NCBI RefSeq assembly: GCF_002551005.1
Contig: NZ_NVOY01000023.1
Location: 1 to 60,212, forward strand
DNA: 60,212 nt
DNA from: Bacillus pseudomycoides
GTDB lineage: Bacteria; Bacillota; Bacilli; Bacillales; Bacillaceae_G
Direction: 5' to 3'
The position numbers and the translations under genes were made by a program. The notes under the pieces were generated by a model, which was given only the letters and a program-made list of their open reading frames with translations, ran no database searches and was not told the origin of the DNA. Positions 1 through 8,507 of the stretch are shown here, piece by piece (positions within the stretch are counted from its first letter, which is position 1; the number at the start of each line of letters is the position of its first letter).

Positions 1-3
1 TAA

Positions 4-768
4 GTGGTGGGTAGTTCACTACTAGGTGTGTTACGATCCTCGCAGCTCCCATTATTCATGGCAACAGCTATAAAAGGGGAGGAGCTTGTATTTGTCATGC
101 TTCAAACACATCAGCGTCAAGTAATTGTAGCGAAACCTGCGCTTTTAGAAAAAAATGATATTAGAGAGCTTGCAAAGCAACTATCGATTGCATATCCTGA
201 TGTACCTGGATTAATTGGAGAAAAACAAGTGGTAGAGCATTTAGCAGAACAGCTTGTAGGTTTTCAAAATAAGTCGATCCAGGTCAAAATGAATCAAGGT
301 GTATACGGGTTAAGGTATGTTAAGAAGAAGGCTGAAAACAATGGGATTTTCCGCCGAGTTGAATTAAAAGAAAAAGATTTAATTGAAAATTGGGTATACC
401 AATTTTGTGAAGACGTAAATTTAGCGCTCACAAAGGAAGAAGCAGTGCATACTGCAGCTGAATTAATTGAAAGTCAGCGTCTGTTTGGATGGGAAGTGGA
501 AGGTCGGTTAGTTTCAATGGCTACAGTCACAAGACCAACGAAACGTAATATCACAATTAATTTTGTATATACTCCGGAGGCAGAACGTAAAAAAGGTTAT
601 GCTTTCAATTGTGTATCAGCACTAAGTCAACGTATGTTGGAAAATGGATATGAAATGACTTCATTATATACTGATTTAGCAAATCCTACATCTAATAAAA
701 TATATAAAGAAATTGGTTATGAATTAGTGATGGAGTCAGTTCTATTATTTTTAGAATCTAAACATTAG
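4..768 (+). CDS. GNAT family N-acetyltransferase, N-terminus possibly missing
   Basis: Probable acetyl-CoA-dependent N-acetyltransferase of unknown substrate. The C-terminal third (about residues 165-250) has the GNAT shape: a strand ending NFVYTPEAERKKGYA (acetyl-CoA loop), then a helix and NPTSNKIYKEIGYE, the usual last strand-helix. The first 110 residues look like the extra N-terminal domain of the roughly 280-residue Bacillus members. The frame opens with GTG at base 4 directly after an in-frame TAA at 1-3, so no ribosome binding site can be seen. The protein-like sequence SSLLGVLRSSQLPLFMA begins at once, which suggests that the real N-terminus lies upstream and the TAA may be a nonsense codon. 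ATG at 58 is a fallback start. It ends at a terminator shared with the convergent reductase gene. Confidence 0.75.
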   Translation: MVGSSLLGVLRSSQLPLFMATAIKGEELVFVMLQTHQRQVIVAKPALLEKNDIRELAKQLSIAYPDVPGLIGEKQVVEHLAEQLVGFQNKSIQVKMNQGVYGLRYVKKKAENNGIFRRVELKEKDLIENWVYQFCEDVNLALTKEEAVHTAAELIESQRLFGWEVEGRLVSMATVTRPTKRNITINFVYTPEAERKKGYAFNCVSALSQRMLENGYEMTSLYTDLANPTSNKIYKEIGYELVMESVLLFLESKH

Positions 769-800
769 AAAAAACTCGCTATTTATTAACGAGTTTTTTA
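768..800. terminator. Bidirectional intrinsic terminator
   Basis: AAAAAACTCG at 769-778 pairs with CGAGTTTTTT at 790-799 around an 11-base loop. It has an A-run on one side and a T-run on the other, so it can serve both convergent genes. It overlaps the stop codon of the minus-strand gene. Confidence 0.8.
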
Positions 801-1550
801 TTGTTCATCAATACGTATAATGCCACCTTGATCAAAGTGATTTGTTTCTAATAAGTGAATAACGGCTTTTGCTACATAAGTTGGTGATAGCAACTGATCA
901 TTTTCTTTCAAAGCCAAGAAACGTTCTACCTGATTAAAATCTTCTTTTTGTGTTTGTCTAATTTCTGTCTGCATCTCTGTATCTACTACATCTGGCGCAA
1001 AAGAAATGACTTTTACTGGGTATTCTTTGTCAGTTTCTTCAAGCGCAATACATTTTGTAAGCATATTTATGCCAGCTTTCGTTGTGCAATATGCGCCCCA
1101 ACCGAAGTACGGATTTTGTCCAGCGCCAGAAGAGATGTTAATAATACGTTTATCTATGTTCCAGTCTTTCGTGTGCTTTATAAATGCTGAAGAAAGCAAC
1201 ATAGGTGCTACTAAATTCACATGTACATTTGCAATTAATTGCGCACTTTCTGACCGCTCAAGTGGTTTCATTGGCGCTAACATACCGGCATTATTAATTA
1301 GGTGAATAGAAGAAATGGTAGATACATCAATATTTGAAAAAATCTTTTCCATGAGTGACTCAATTTGATGAACCTCTTGTAAATTAACCGAATAGAAATC
1401 AAAGGGAATATTTAGGTGTTTTGCTTTTTCAATGAGTTGTTCGTTTTGGTTACGTGATAGCGAAATGAGTTTTGTCCCTTGTTCTAATAATTGCGTAGCA
1501 ATTGCTTCACCTAAACCGCGAGAAGTTCCTGTTATTATTACATAACGCAT
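798..1550 (-). CDS. yueD: Short-chain dehydrogenase, YueD/benzil reductase type
   Basis: NADP(H)-dependent oxidoreductase of the classical SDR family. It resembles the Bacillus cereus (S)-benzoin-forming benzil reductase, known as YueD in B. subtilis. Visible motifs are the nucleotide-binding TGTSRGLG (residues 8-15), the structural NNAG near residue 87, and the catalytic Ser with YCTTK (YxxxK) near residue 158. The length of 250 residues is normal for a single-domain SDR. The ATG is preceded on the minus strand by AAAGGAG about nine bases upstream. It is a monocistronic gene convergent with the GNAT gene. The physiological substrate is not evident; activity on diketones is known for the family only. 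Confidence 0.85.
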   Translation of the reverse strand: MRYVIITGTSRGLGEAIATQLLEQGTKLISLSRNQNEQLIEKAKHLNIPFDFYSVNLQEVHQIESLMEKIFSNIDVSTISSIHLINNAGMLAPMKPLERSESAQLIANVHVNLVAPMLLSSAFIKHTKDWNIDKRIINISSGAGQNPYFGWGAYCTTKAGINMLTKCIALEETDKEYPVKVISFAPDVVDTEMQTEIRQTQKEDFNQVERFLALKENDQLLSPTYVAKAVIHLLETNHFDQGGIIRIDEQ

Positions 1551-1680
1551 ATATTGTTATCTCCTTTCCTTATATATGTATTAGTATAAAGCATTCTTTT
1601 TTTATAAGCGAAACGAAACTGAACGAAATAATTACCTCTACATACAATAAAGTAATGCATTGTTTTGAGGGGGAGTAGGT

Positions 1681-2136
1681 ATGTACTATGTAAATCCTAA
1701 CTCGTATAATCAATTTTATCGAGTAAGTGAAGGAACTTATAAACAAGTATCGCAAGCAATTTTAGAAGCGATTCAAGGGGAAGCTACGGCAATTGATTTT
1801 TATAGTCGGCTTGTAAACGAAGCGCCTAATGCGAAACATAAAAAAGATATTTCACATGCATTAGAAGATGAAAAAGTACATTTACAGCAGTTTATACAAT
1901 TGTTTACAACACTAACGGGGCAACAGCCAACGTATCAGGTGGTACAAACGCAATATTCCTCTTATAAAGAGGGATTAGAACGTGCGTATGAAGATGAACT
2001 AGAAGCGTATGAAGACTATCGGAATGCCTATTTGCTAACGCAAAACTTAGCAGTTCGAGATGTTTTTTTTCGAGCGATGACAGATGAAATAGAGCATGCT
2101 ATGCGTTTTGGATTTTTACGATCTTCTTTATCATAA
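1681..2136 (+). CDS. Ferritin-like (rubrerythrin-type) di-iron domain protein
   Basis: A 151-residue four-helix-bundle protein. The spacing of carboxylates and histidines fits a ferritin-like di-iron site: E..A..FY near residues 34-40, DEKVHL near 64-69, ELEAYEDY in the third helix, and DEIEHAM near 136-142. There is no rubredoxin-like Cys4 domain, so it is not a full rubrerythrin. The role is likely iron or peroxide handling, or a structural spore protein; neither is proven. A strong GAGGGGG site lies just before the ATG and a terminator follows immediately, so the gene stands alone. It is transcribed divergently from yueD. Confidence 0.75.
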   Translation: MYYVNPNSYNQFYRVSEGTYKQVSQAILEAIQGEATAIDFYSRLVNEAPNAKHKKDISHALEDEKVHLQQFIQLFTTLTGQQPTYQVVQTQYSSYKEGLERAYEDELEAYEDYRNAYLLTQNLAVRDVFFRAMTDEIEHAMRFGFLRSSLS

Positions 2137-2163
2137 AACTAGACGATGTTGTCTAGTTTTTTC
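2135..2163 (+). terminator. Intrinsic terminator
   Basis: AAAACTAGAC at 2135-2144 pairs with GTCTAGTTTT at 2151-2160, followed by more T residues. It ends the ferritin-like gene, whose stop codon it overlaps. Confidence 0.85.
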
Positions 2164-2323
2164 CTGTTATTTAAGGATAACCTTACATAGCTCAATCTTG
2201 AGAGAAGTGATAAAGAAAGTTTTCGGCTGAGAGAAGTTACACTTCAACAATGAATGTAGTTGCTGAAAGAGGCAGAAATAGGCAGAAATAGATAAAAAAA
2301 TATTATTCGGGGGTGTTTTAAGA

Positions 2324-2707
2324 ATGCGAGATCGAGGTGCAGCAATTATTATACAAGAAGGTAAATTAGCTCTAATAAAGCGTATTCGGGATAAAGATGT
2401 TTACTACGTGTTTCCAGGTGGTGGAATTGAGGAAGGAGAAACTTCAGAAGAAGCAACAATTAGAGAAGTATATGAAGAACTTGGGGTACATATACAAATC
2501 AAGCAGCTTGCAAAGAAGGTGAACTACAATGGAACGCAATATTTTTATGAAGCGATTATTGTAGGTGGTATATTTGGTAATGGAAAAGGTGAGGAATATA
2601 TTCAAAATGACGGTGACCGAGGCAAATATATTCCGATATGGGTTTCAATAAAGGAGATATTACAAATAAATATTAAACCGTTGGAAGTAGGAAAATATAT
2701 ATATTAA
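2324..2707 (+). CDS. Nudix hydrolase
   Basis: A 127-residue hydrolase of nucleoside-diphosphate-linked compounds; the substrate is unknown. The full Nudix box GX5EX7REX2EELG is present around residues 32-56 (GGGIEEGETSEEA then REVYEELG), so the catalytic Glu residues are intact. A GGGGGTG site lies eight bases before the ATG. The start is preceded by a doubled 10-mer, GGCAGAAATA, at about 2271-2291. No obvious operon partners. Confidence 0.85.
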   Translation: MRDRGAAIIIQEGKLALIKRIRDKDVYYVFPGGGIEEGETSEEATIREVYEELGVHIQIKQLAKKVNYNGTQYFYEAIIVGGIFGNGKGEEYIQNDGDRGKYIPIWVSIKEILQINIKPLEVGKYIY

Positions 2708-2810
2708 TTATATGGAAATATGTAATATATAGAAATAAAATAAAAAAGATTGACAGTACCCTCTAATTTCAGTATTGTATTCAAGTATGTGTTTAAATCA
2801 GGAGGGTTTT

Positions 2811-3428
2811 ATGGAAAAGCAAACTACACATCATGTGAAAATGACAACAGCAGATCCGTCTGCACTAGGATTATTTGGACTTGCAATGGTTACACTTGTT
2901 GCGTCCTCACAAAAACTTGGCTTAACAAGTGGTGTTTCATTTGTATTGCCATGGGCAATCTTTTTAGGGGGTTTTGCCCAATTATTTGCGTGCATTAACG
3001 ATGCAAAGCACAATAATACATTCGGTACAACAGCGTTTGGTGGATTTGCATTATTTTGGTTTGGCGTTGGTACGTCATGGTTAATTCAACTTGGCGTATT
3101 TGGTGAAAAACTAGCAGCAAGTGTGGATCCAAAACAACTTGGAGTAGCATTTGTTGGTTATTTAATTTTTAGCTTATTTATGACAATTGGCGCAATGGAA
3201 ACACATAAAGTATTATTTACGATTTTTGTACTTATTGATTTCTTATTTATAGGCCTTTCATTTAGTACTTTAGGTGTTATGCCGCATGCAATGCATAAAT
3301 TAGCAGCAATTTCTGAATTACTTATTTCACTGCTTTCATTTTACGGATCTGCAGCTGCAGTATTAAACATACATTTCGGAAAAGTTGTATTACCGGTTGG
3401 TAAGCCATTTGGTATCTTCAAAAAATAA
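2811..3428 (+). CDS. Acetate uptake transporter, GPR1/FUN34/YaaH family
   Basis: A 205-residue integral membrane protein with six predicted hydrophobic spans. ADPSALGLFGLAM near residues 14-26 corresponds to the family signature (NPAPLGL-like). YaaH/SatP members take up acetate or succinate with protons; specificity here is by family only. The chosen ATG has a GGAGGG site four bases upstream; an earlier in-frame ATG has no such site. It is a single gene ending in a long hairpin shared with the convergent NAGPA gene. Confidence 0.85.
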   Translation: MEKQTTHHVKMTTADPSALGLFGLAMVTLVASSQKLGLTSGVSFVLPWAIFLGGFAQLFACINDAKHNNTFGTTAFGGFALFWFGVGTSWLIQLGVFGEKLAASVDPKQLGVAFVGYLIFSLFMTIGAMETHKVLFTIFVLIDFLFIGLSFSTLGVMPHAMHKLAAISELLISLLSFYGSAAAVLNIHFGKVVLPVGKPFGIFKK

Positions 3429-3452
3429 ATAATAGCAGCATGAATGAAACGG

Positions 3453-3496
3453 AAAAGAGCAGTTAAGTATCTGTAGGATACTTAACTGCTCTTTAT
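3453..3496. terminator. Long bidirectional terminator hairpin overlapping a CDS end
   Basis: A near-perfect 19-bp stem (arm beginning AAAAGAGCAGTTAAGTATC, loop TGTAG) with A and T flanks. The last codons and stop codon (3482-3484) of the minus-strand gene lie inside the right arm. Confidence 0.85.
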
Positions 3497-4594
3497 TTCG
3501 TGAGAAGCAACAGCAGATGTTCCTGTAAATTCCGCAATCTTTGAAGCTTCTGCCGGATGACCGTCAATTGTAACATCTACTTTTTGATTGTTATTGGTAG
3601 TTACAACCCAACAGTTTGGAAGGTAACGAGATTTATGAGAAAGAGTAGAAGGGATATTTAATATATCTCCTAAGGCATACATAGTTGCAGAAGAACCGCC
3701 ATCCATAGCCATCGCGTTTTCAGCGCCTTTGTCATATAAAAGATCCTGACAATCTTTTAAAGAAGCTCCGATGCTGTGCGGTTGTCTACCATCTACGATA
3801 AGAAACATAATTGAACCATCTTTCTTTTGAGCCATAATGCTTCGCGGGCCATATCCCCAGCCACCATCATTTGTAAGCATTTTTTCGCCATTTACGATAA
3901 GTTGGGGCATAAAACCGGCTGCAGAAACAATGTTTTTATTTAACAATTGCTGCGCAGAGTAGTCGCCTGTTATCATTTGTCCATATTTTGTTAAACCAGT
4001 AATAATAGCTGGTGTATTCTCATTTTGAGGCGTATGAATAATTTGCCCGTTTTCAATTACAATACCTAGACCAACTTTACCGCCACCGTGGCCTGTTTCA
4101 TCTGAAAATCCACTTGCATTTATCGCAGCAAGCGCGTGATTCCGCTTAGCCATTACATAAATTTTCTCACCGACATCGTTACCTTGTGTACCTTGCTGTG
4201 TTACAAGTTTTACATTAAGAGGATTACTAATTGTCATAATTTTGCCTTCAAAATAATGATCCTCATATTTTTTTTGAATGGTTTCGATTTTAACGTGAAG
4301 CGGCATATGCTTTTTCGCTTCTAATTGTTGTTTTGTAAGTTTTTGAAGCCCATCGGATTGGCTGTTTTTCCATTTTGGATTATTAATTGAATTTGAAATA
4401 TCGTTTAATTCTTGTTGAGATAAAAATGTGAATTTTGCCAAATCACGATGTTGTGAAGTTAAGATACTTTCCGCAGCAATTACACGTAATTTATGTCCAT
4501 ACGGCGTACCAAATAAAACACCAGCACCAATTACAATGAAAACAAGTAATAAAATGGAGGATATTTTTATTGCTTTTTTTAGATGTTTTTTCAT
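3482..4594 (-). CDS. Phosphodiester glycosidase (NAGPA-domain) family protein, membrane-anchored
   Basis: A 370-residue protein with an N-terminal transmembrane segment (about residues 10-30), so the body is probably extracytoplasmic. The C-terminal 230 residues carry the NAGPA/DUF2233 fold signatures: ALAAINASGF, YGPRSIMAQ, MFLIVDGRQ and the hallmark AMAMDGGSSATMY near residue 300. The family cleaves or rearranges phosphodiester-linked sugars and is often labelled exopolysaccharide biosynthesis protein; the substrate here is unknown. The ATG follows AGAGGAG at good spacing. It is monocistronic. Confidence 0.8.
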   Translation of the reverse strand: MKKHLKKAIKISSILLLVFIVIGAGVLFGTPYGHKLRVIAAESILTSQHRDLAKFTFLSQQELNDISNSINNPKWKNSQSDGLQKLTKQQLEAKKHMPLHVKIETIQKKYEDHYFEGKIMTISNPLNVKLVTQQGTQGNDVGEKIYVMAKRNHALAAINASGFSDETGHGGGKVGLGIVIENGQIIHTPQNENTPAIITGLTKYGQMITGDYSAQQLLNKNIVSAAGFMPQLIVNGEKMLTNDGGWGYGPRSIMAQKKDGSIMFLIVDGRQPHSIGASLKDCQDLLYDKGAENAMAMDGGSSATMYALGDILNIPSTLSHKSRYLPNCWVVTTNNNQKVDVTIDGHPAEASKIAEFTGTSAVASHEIKSS

Positions 4595-4901
4595 TCTGAA
4601 AACTCCTCTTAAATAATTCAGCTTTTAGTTTTTTGTGGTGCAATCACTTCTTATTTAAATAGCGTAGATTCCTTTACAATATGATGATATAAACAATTTG
4701 GCAAGAGGGAAATGTGAAAGTATATCGTTAAATCAAAATAAAAACTGTCAGATTAATAATGGCGGAAAAATAAGTGAATCTCATATAGAAAGACATAGAT
4801 AAAGTAGAGAGAAAAAACAGGGTTTATGATTCGTTCTTGTCAATTCTTATATGAAGTAACGAGTGTTTAGGCATCTAATGCATAAATTAAAAAATAAAAA
4901 T

Positions 4902-4930
4902 TTGCATTTATGTTAATAAAGGTGTATAGT
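4902..4930 (+). promoter_or_regulatory. Sigma-A promoter of the cold-shock transcript
   Basis: TTGCAT at 4902-4907, a 17-bp spacer, and TATAGT at 4925-4930. Transcription would start near 4937, about 170 bases before the cold-shock start codon, giving a long leader. Confidence 0.65.
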
Positions 4931-4937
4931 GAGGTTA

Positions 4938-5058
4938 AACCATTTTACTTTTAATACCATAGAGATTTAAATAAGCTGTAACTTCAGAGGGGATAGCAAT
5001 GTTAAATCTTCTCTGGGTTACAGTTTTTTTATAGCTGATGATTATTTGTAAAATGGTT
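4938..5058 (+). promoter_or_regulatory. Structured cold-shock leader with internal intrinsic terminator and alternative pairing
   Basis: Three pairings are visible. First, a canonical terminator: CTGTAAC 4976-4982 with GTTACAG 5017-5023, and CAGAGGGGAT 4985-4994 with ATCTTCTCTG 5006-5015, followed by seven T residues (5024-5030). Second, a competing helix of AGATTTAA 4963-4970 with TTAAATCT 5002-5009, which would use up part of the terminator arm. Third, a closing 11-bp perfect helix of AACCATTTTAC 4938-4948 with GTAAAATGGTT 5048-5058. This looks like an attenuator or thermosensor in the cold-shock mRNA, or a separate short terminated RNA. The mechanism is inference. Confidence 0.6.
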
Positions 5059-5105
5059 GAAAATGGACATGTACATTAAAGTACATATTTTAGGAGGATT
5101 TTTTC

Positions 5106-5306
5106 ATGCAAAACGGTAAAGTAAAATGGTTTAACGCTGACAAAGGTTTTGGTTTCATCGAAGTTGAAGGTGGAGAAGACGTATTCGTTCACTTCTCAGC
5201 TATCCAAGGCGACGGCTTCAAAACTTTAGAAGAAGGTCAAGAAGTTACTTTCGAAGTTGAACAAGGTAACCGTGGACCACAAGCTACTAACGTAGTAAAA
5301 AAATAA
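5106..5306 (+). CDS. Cold-shock protein, Csp family (CspB/CspD-like)
   Basis: A 66-residue single-stranded nucleic-acid chaperone that melts RNA structure. It has both RNA-binding motifs: KGFGFIEV (RNP1, residues 13-20) and VFVHFSAI (RNP2, about 27-34), plus the family end [10 protein letters not shown]. The length is exactly that of Bacillus Csps. A strong TAGGAGGA site precedes the ATG. The gene sits alone behind a long structured leader and before a strong terminator, as expected for a cold-regulated csp. I cannot say which of the several B. cereus paralogues it is. Confidence 0.95.
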   Translation: MQNGKVKWFNADKGFGFIEVEGGEDVFVHFSAIQGDGFKTLEEGQEVTFEVEQGNRGPQATNVVKK

Positions 5307-5314
5307 TTGAAGCG

Positions 5315-5345
5315 AAAGAGAAGGGAAATCCCTTCTCTTTTTTTA
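5315..5345 (+). terminator. Intrinsic terminator
   Basis: AAAGAGAAGGG (5315-5325), loop AAAT, CCCTTCTCTTT (5330-5340) and a T-run. Ends the cold-shock gene. Confidence 0.9.
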
Positions 5346-5428
5346 GTACCCTAAATATGAGTGATTCTTAATACATTGTAGAAATAAGGGATATACTGTT
5401 AAGAAGCGATAAGGAAGAGGTATGTTGT

Positions 5429-6277
5429 ATGTATGAACCAAAATATTATATTGTATTTGATATTGAGCGGAATTTTAGACCTTATCAATCAGATGCTCCA
5501 ACGGAAATAGTTGATATCGGAGCCATCAAGATTGAAGCAAGTACAATGAGCACCATCGAAGTTTTTTCATCATTAGTGAAACCATCGGCATCCCTATCTC
5601 GTCATACAACAAAATTAACAGGAATTACAAAACAAGATGTAAAAGGTGCAGAAAAATTTCCGAAAGTAATTGAGAGATTTCGTACGTTTCTTGGAGAAGA
5701 TTATATGTTTGTAACGTGGGGAAAAGAGGATTATGGATTTCTAACGGAAGATTGTACACGACATAATGTGAAATGTCCGAATCTTGAGAGAGAAAGAAGA
5801 TTTGATTTGCAGAGATTTGTATTTCATGCATATAAAGAACTATTTTTAAATCCACCCAGTTTGAAACTTGCAGTAGCACAATTGAATTTAGAATGGGAAG
5901 GAAAACAACATCGCGCCTTCGACGATGCCAAGAACACAGCAAATATTTTTCTCACAGCAGCTAAGCAAAAAGACATTCGTAAACGTTACAAGAGAGATGT
6001 GGAACTTATTCTTGTGAAAAATGGCTCTTTGACTGAGAAGGGTAAAAAGAAAATGAAGAGATGGGTATTTAAAGAGGTAAAAAAAAGAGGACATTCCCAA
6101 ATGACGTGGGATACGTTCATAAATAGCAAGACATGGGAGAATGTATCAGAACAGTATTATTTTGATCATACGACTTTACTACTACTACAAAATTATTTTC
6201 ATACTGCTTTAAAGAAAGCGAAGCAGCAACTTCAAATATTGGCTACAATGAATAATCAAGAGAATAAAACAAATTAG
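5429..6277 (+). CDS. DEDDh 3'-5' exonuclease domain protein
   Basis: A 282-residue protein with an N-terminal exonuclease domain (about residues 5-175) of the DnaQ/KapD type. Acidic motif I is FDIERN (D11, E13). Motif III is HRAFDDAKNT near residue 160, with the His and Asp five apart as in DEDDh enzymes. Motif II is around TWGKEDYGFL. The last 100 residues are lysine-rich and unlike standard domains; they could bind nucleic acid. RNA or DNA is the expected substrate. The ATG is preceded by GGAAGAGG. It is a single gene. Confidence 0.85.
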   Translation: MYEPKYYIVFDIERNFRPYQSDAPTEIVDIGAIKIEASTMSTIEVFSSLVKPSASLSRHTTKLTGITKQDVKGAEKFPKVIERFRTFLGEDYMFVTWGKEDYGFLTEDCTRHNVKCPNLERERRFDLQRFVFHAYKELFLNPPSLKLAVAQLNLEWEGKQHRAFDDAKNTANIFLTAAKQKDIRKRYKRDVELILVKNGSLTEKGKKKMKRWVFKEVKKRGHSQMTWDTFINSKTWENVSEQYYFDHTTLLLLQNYFHTALKKAKQQLQILATMNNQENKTN

Positions 6278-6328
6278 ATGCTATAAGAAAAAACGGATGT
6301 TTTATACTACTGAAAAAGATAGGTTATG

Positions 6329-6371
6329 TGCAATCAGTGAAGGGGAAAAGAATCCACTGATTGCAGTTTCA
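6329..6371 (+). terminator. Hairpin, probable terminator of the exonuclease gene
   Basis: TGCAATCAGTG 6329-6339 pairs perfectly with CACTGATTGCA 6355-6365. The T-tract after it is short, so termination may be weak. Confidence 0.5.
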
Positions 6372-6926
6372 CTTAAGATTAGTGAGCTGTTTATAATGGC
6401 TTCATACAGGAAAAGTGCTCCATCCAAAGAAAATAAAAAGTAACTTCTCTAAACTTCCTGTGGTGCTAATTGGCTTGCACATTTTTTTAATTTCCTCATT
6501 TAAGGTCAAAGAAGGAGATTAATCCCCATTTATCCTCATCATACAGATTTTTCAAACCGATACAAAACGATAGAAATATAAATTAGCAAAGATAGCATGA
6601 CAACTCCTGTTATTATCATCAATTACCAAGAGTAAACCTCCATTTTTATATGCTCATCCATACTAGAAATAATAAGGAATCCTCGTTTATCCAGCTATTC
6701 GTTCCTCAAGATGTAGAGAAAAATGAAGTAACCTTTCTATGAATATTCCAAACTAGAAAAAATGATAAGAATGAAATAAAAAACAGCTAGTAGGACGCCT
6801 CTTGAAAAAACAAAGAAACTCCACTATTCTTCAACCGCTAATCTTTTTCAAATGGAATCAATTTATAAAAATATATATTAATCTAGGGTACATATGCGAG
6901 TGATGAATCATAGAATATGAGATGAA
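6372..6926. other. Non-coding stretch, one possible dead small membrane peptide
   Basis: No intact gene. On the minus strand, 6539-6661 reads in one frame as MDEHIKMEVYSW, a TAA stop, then a hydrophobic span MIITGVVMLSLLIYISIVL and RFEKSV. That is the shape of a single-span small membrane protein interrupted by a nonsense codon. No good ribosome binding site is visible, so this may be chance. Confidence 0.25.
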
Positions 6927-6959
6927 GTGATTTCCAAATTACAGTTAAGGAGAAATAAA

Positions 6960-7511
6960 ATGAAAGCATATTTTAATAAAAGAAGAGTAAGTAGAAGAGA
7001 TATAGAAAAATATAATCTCATTGGGAGCGGGAAAGATGGGGAAGTATATCAATTAACCGATAATAAATGTGTGAAAATATATTTTCTGGAAGAAACTCAA
7101 AAGAAAGAATTGAAGGCTCTTAAAATTGGACAATCTTCACCTGTTATTCCACGACTTTATGAATATGGGGAAAATTATATCGTTATGGAGTATATAAGTG
7201 GGATTTCACTTGCTCGTCACTTGAAAAGAGAAAAAAAAATTACAGGAGATTTAACTGAAAAAATATTAATAATGTTAAGTGAATTGAAAAAGGTAGGCTT
7301 TACAAGATGGGACACGGAAGTGAGACATGTTTTAATAAATGAAAAAGGTCAGTTAAAAGTAATTGATCATAAAAGAGCTTTTACTTTAGATAGAAAGGCT
7401 CCTATTAAGTTATTAAAAGGGTTTGAAAAATTTGGGTTGGCAAACGATTTTTTAAAAGAAGTGAAAAATATACAGCCTTCAGTATACAATACTTGGATGA
7501 AGCGTCAATAA
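6960..7511 (+). CDS. Small Hanks-type protein kinase-like protein (YrzF-like)
   Basis: A 183-residue compact kinase-like protein. GSGKDGEVYQL (residues 22-32) is the glycine loop and CVKIYF supplies the ATP-binding Lys. EYISGISL is the hinge. RWDTEVRHVLIN replaces the usual HRD catalytic loop but keeps Asp before the xxxHVLIN stretch. VIDHKRAF replaces DFG. It resembles the short B. subtilis YrzF/YbdM group. The C-lobe is minimal, so activity is uncertain. AAGGAG lies eight bases before the ATG; an in-frame TTG 33 bases upstream has no such site. It is a single gene. Confidence 0.65.
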   Translation: MKAYFNKRRVSRRDIEKYNLIGSGKDGEVYQLTDNKCVKIYFLEETQKKELKALKIGQSSPVIPRLYEYGENYIVMEYISGISLARHLKREKKITGDLTEKILIMLSELKKVGFTRWDTEVRHVLINEKGQLKVIDHKRAFTLDRKAPIKLLKGFEKFGLANDFLKEVKNIQPSVYNTWMKRQ

Positions 7512-7850
7512 AAAATGAAGTGCCTTATATTTCATGTTTTTTCGTAGTCAAACTACCGCTATATTTTTTTGATTACTTCTTTTTACAATGTATGAGTGAT
7601 AAGGCTCCCCTCTGAAAATCGTTAAAAATTAAAGAGGGAAAGTGGAAGATAACTATTGGTATGTGCCTAATTAGCAAAAGATTTTCATCAATGATGAAAA
7701 GTTTTTTTATCACATAGAGAGAAATGCCCATGTAAATGTATGGCTGAAGTAGTGGTTATTAGTAATAAATAAAAACAAGTTTTCCGCTAATGACAGTTTC
7801 TTTTTGCAGTATTAATCATAAATTAAGTAGTACAAGGAGTGAAAATACTA
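7512..7850 (+). other. Intergenic region before the glycosyl operon
   Basis: It holds a terminator at 7682-7708 (TTTTCATC, AAT, GATGAAAAG, then a T-run). At 7817-7825 there is a CATAAATTA element that matches the sporulation sigma-K -10 consensus CATAnnnTA, but I see no matching -35 at the right distance. No vegetative promoter is obvious. Confidence 0.4.
7682..7708 (+). terminator. Intrinsic terminator
   Basis: ATTTTCATC / GATGAAAAG stem with a three-base loop and TTTTTTT. It separates the kinase-like gene from the operon downstream. Confidence 0.7.
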
Positions 7851-8507
7851 ATGAAAGAGTGTATTTTAGTCATTGGCGCACATCCCGACGATGAGTTATT
7901 AGGATCTGGCGGTACTTTAAAAAGATTAGTAGAAGAAGGACATCAAGTAATTTCAATTATTACTGCTTTAGGAAGAAAAGAGGAAGCGCATCACATACAG
8001 CAACTAGGCCGCTGTGCAAATAAGGAGATTGGTATTGAAGAAGTGATATTCCTCGAACATGCTAATTTAGAGTTAGAATTAATTCCATTACATCAATTAA
8101 CGAAAGAAATTGAACAATTAATACAAATTTATAAACCAAGCAAAATCTTCACCCATCATTATGGAGATTTGAATATGGATCACTATGTTACTTTTCAAGC
8201 GGTTTTGACTGCGACTCGCCCTCTACCAAACCAACAACCGATAGAATTGATTACATTTGAAACCGTTTCTTCGAGTGAGTGGAATATACACACGAATGAT
8301 AAATCTTTTAAGCCTAATTATTTTGTCAATATTACAGATCAAATAGATTCAAAGATTACGGCGCTTAAACATTATGATGTAGAAATGAGAGATTTTCCTC
8401 ATCCGCGTTCATACAAAGGAGTTGAGTATTTAGGAAGGGTTAGAGGAATGACGATTGGCGTACCATATGCCGAAGCGTTTGAAGTAATAAGGAGGGTTTG
8501 GAAGTGA
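7851..8507 (+). CDS. PIG-L/LmbE family deacetylase, first gene of a five-gene glycosyl operon
   Basis: A zinc-dependent N-deacetylase, 218 residues. The metal motif HPDDE is at residues 11-15 and the second motif GDLNMDH is at 105-111. Family members remove acetyl groups from GlcNAc-type sugars (BshB in bacillithiol, MshB in mycothiol, GlcNAc-PI deacetylase). The ATG has AAGGAG 11 bases upstream; a GTG inside that site was rejected. Its end overlaps the next start by GTGA, so the genes are translationally coupled. Beside two GT4 enzymes it probably frees an amine on a sugar. It is distinct from the bshB2 copy at 26.2 kb. Product unknown. Confidence 0.85.
   Translation: MKECILVIGAHPDDELLGSGGTLKRLVEEGHQVISIITALGRKEEAHHIQQLGRCANKEIGIEEVIFLEHANLELELIPLHQLTKEIEQLIQIYKPSKIFTHHYGDLNMDHYVTFQAVLTATRPLPNQQPIELITFETVSSSEWNIHTNDKSFKPNYFVNITDQIDSKITALKHYDVEMRDFPHPRSYKGVEYLGRVRGMTIGVPYAEAFEVIRRVWK

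Noticed and set aside
948-1305. Plus-strand frames opposite the yueD gene, and similar antisense frames elsewhere
   Set aside because: They are shadows of real genes, with no ribosome binding sites and no sensible protein patterns.
7817-7825. Sigma-K-like -10 (CATAAATTA) before the five-gene operon as proof of sporulation expression
   Set aside because: There is no AC-type -35 at about 16 bp upstream; a nine-base match in AT-rich DNA is weak. I keep it only as a hint.
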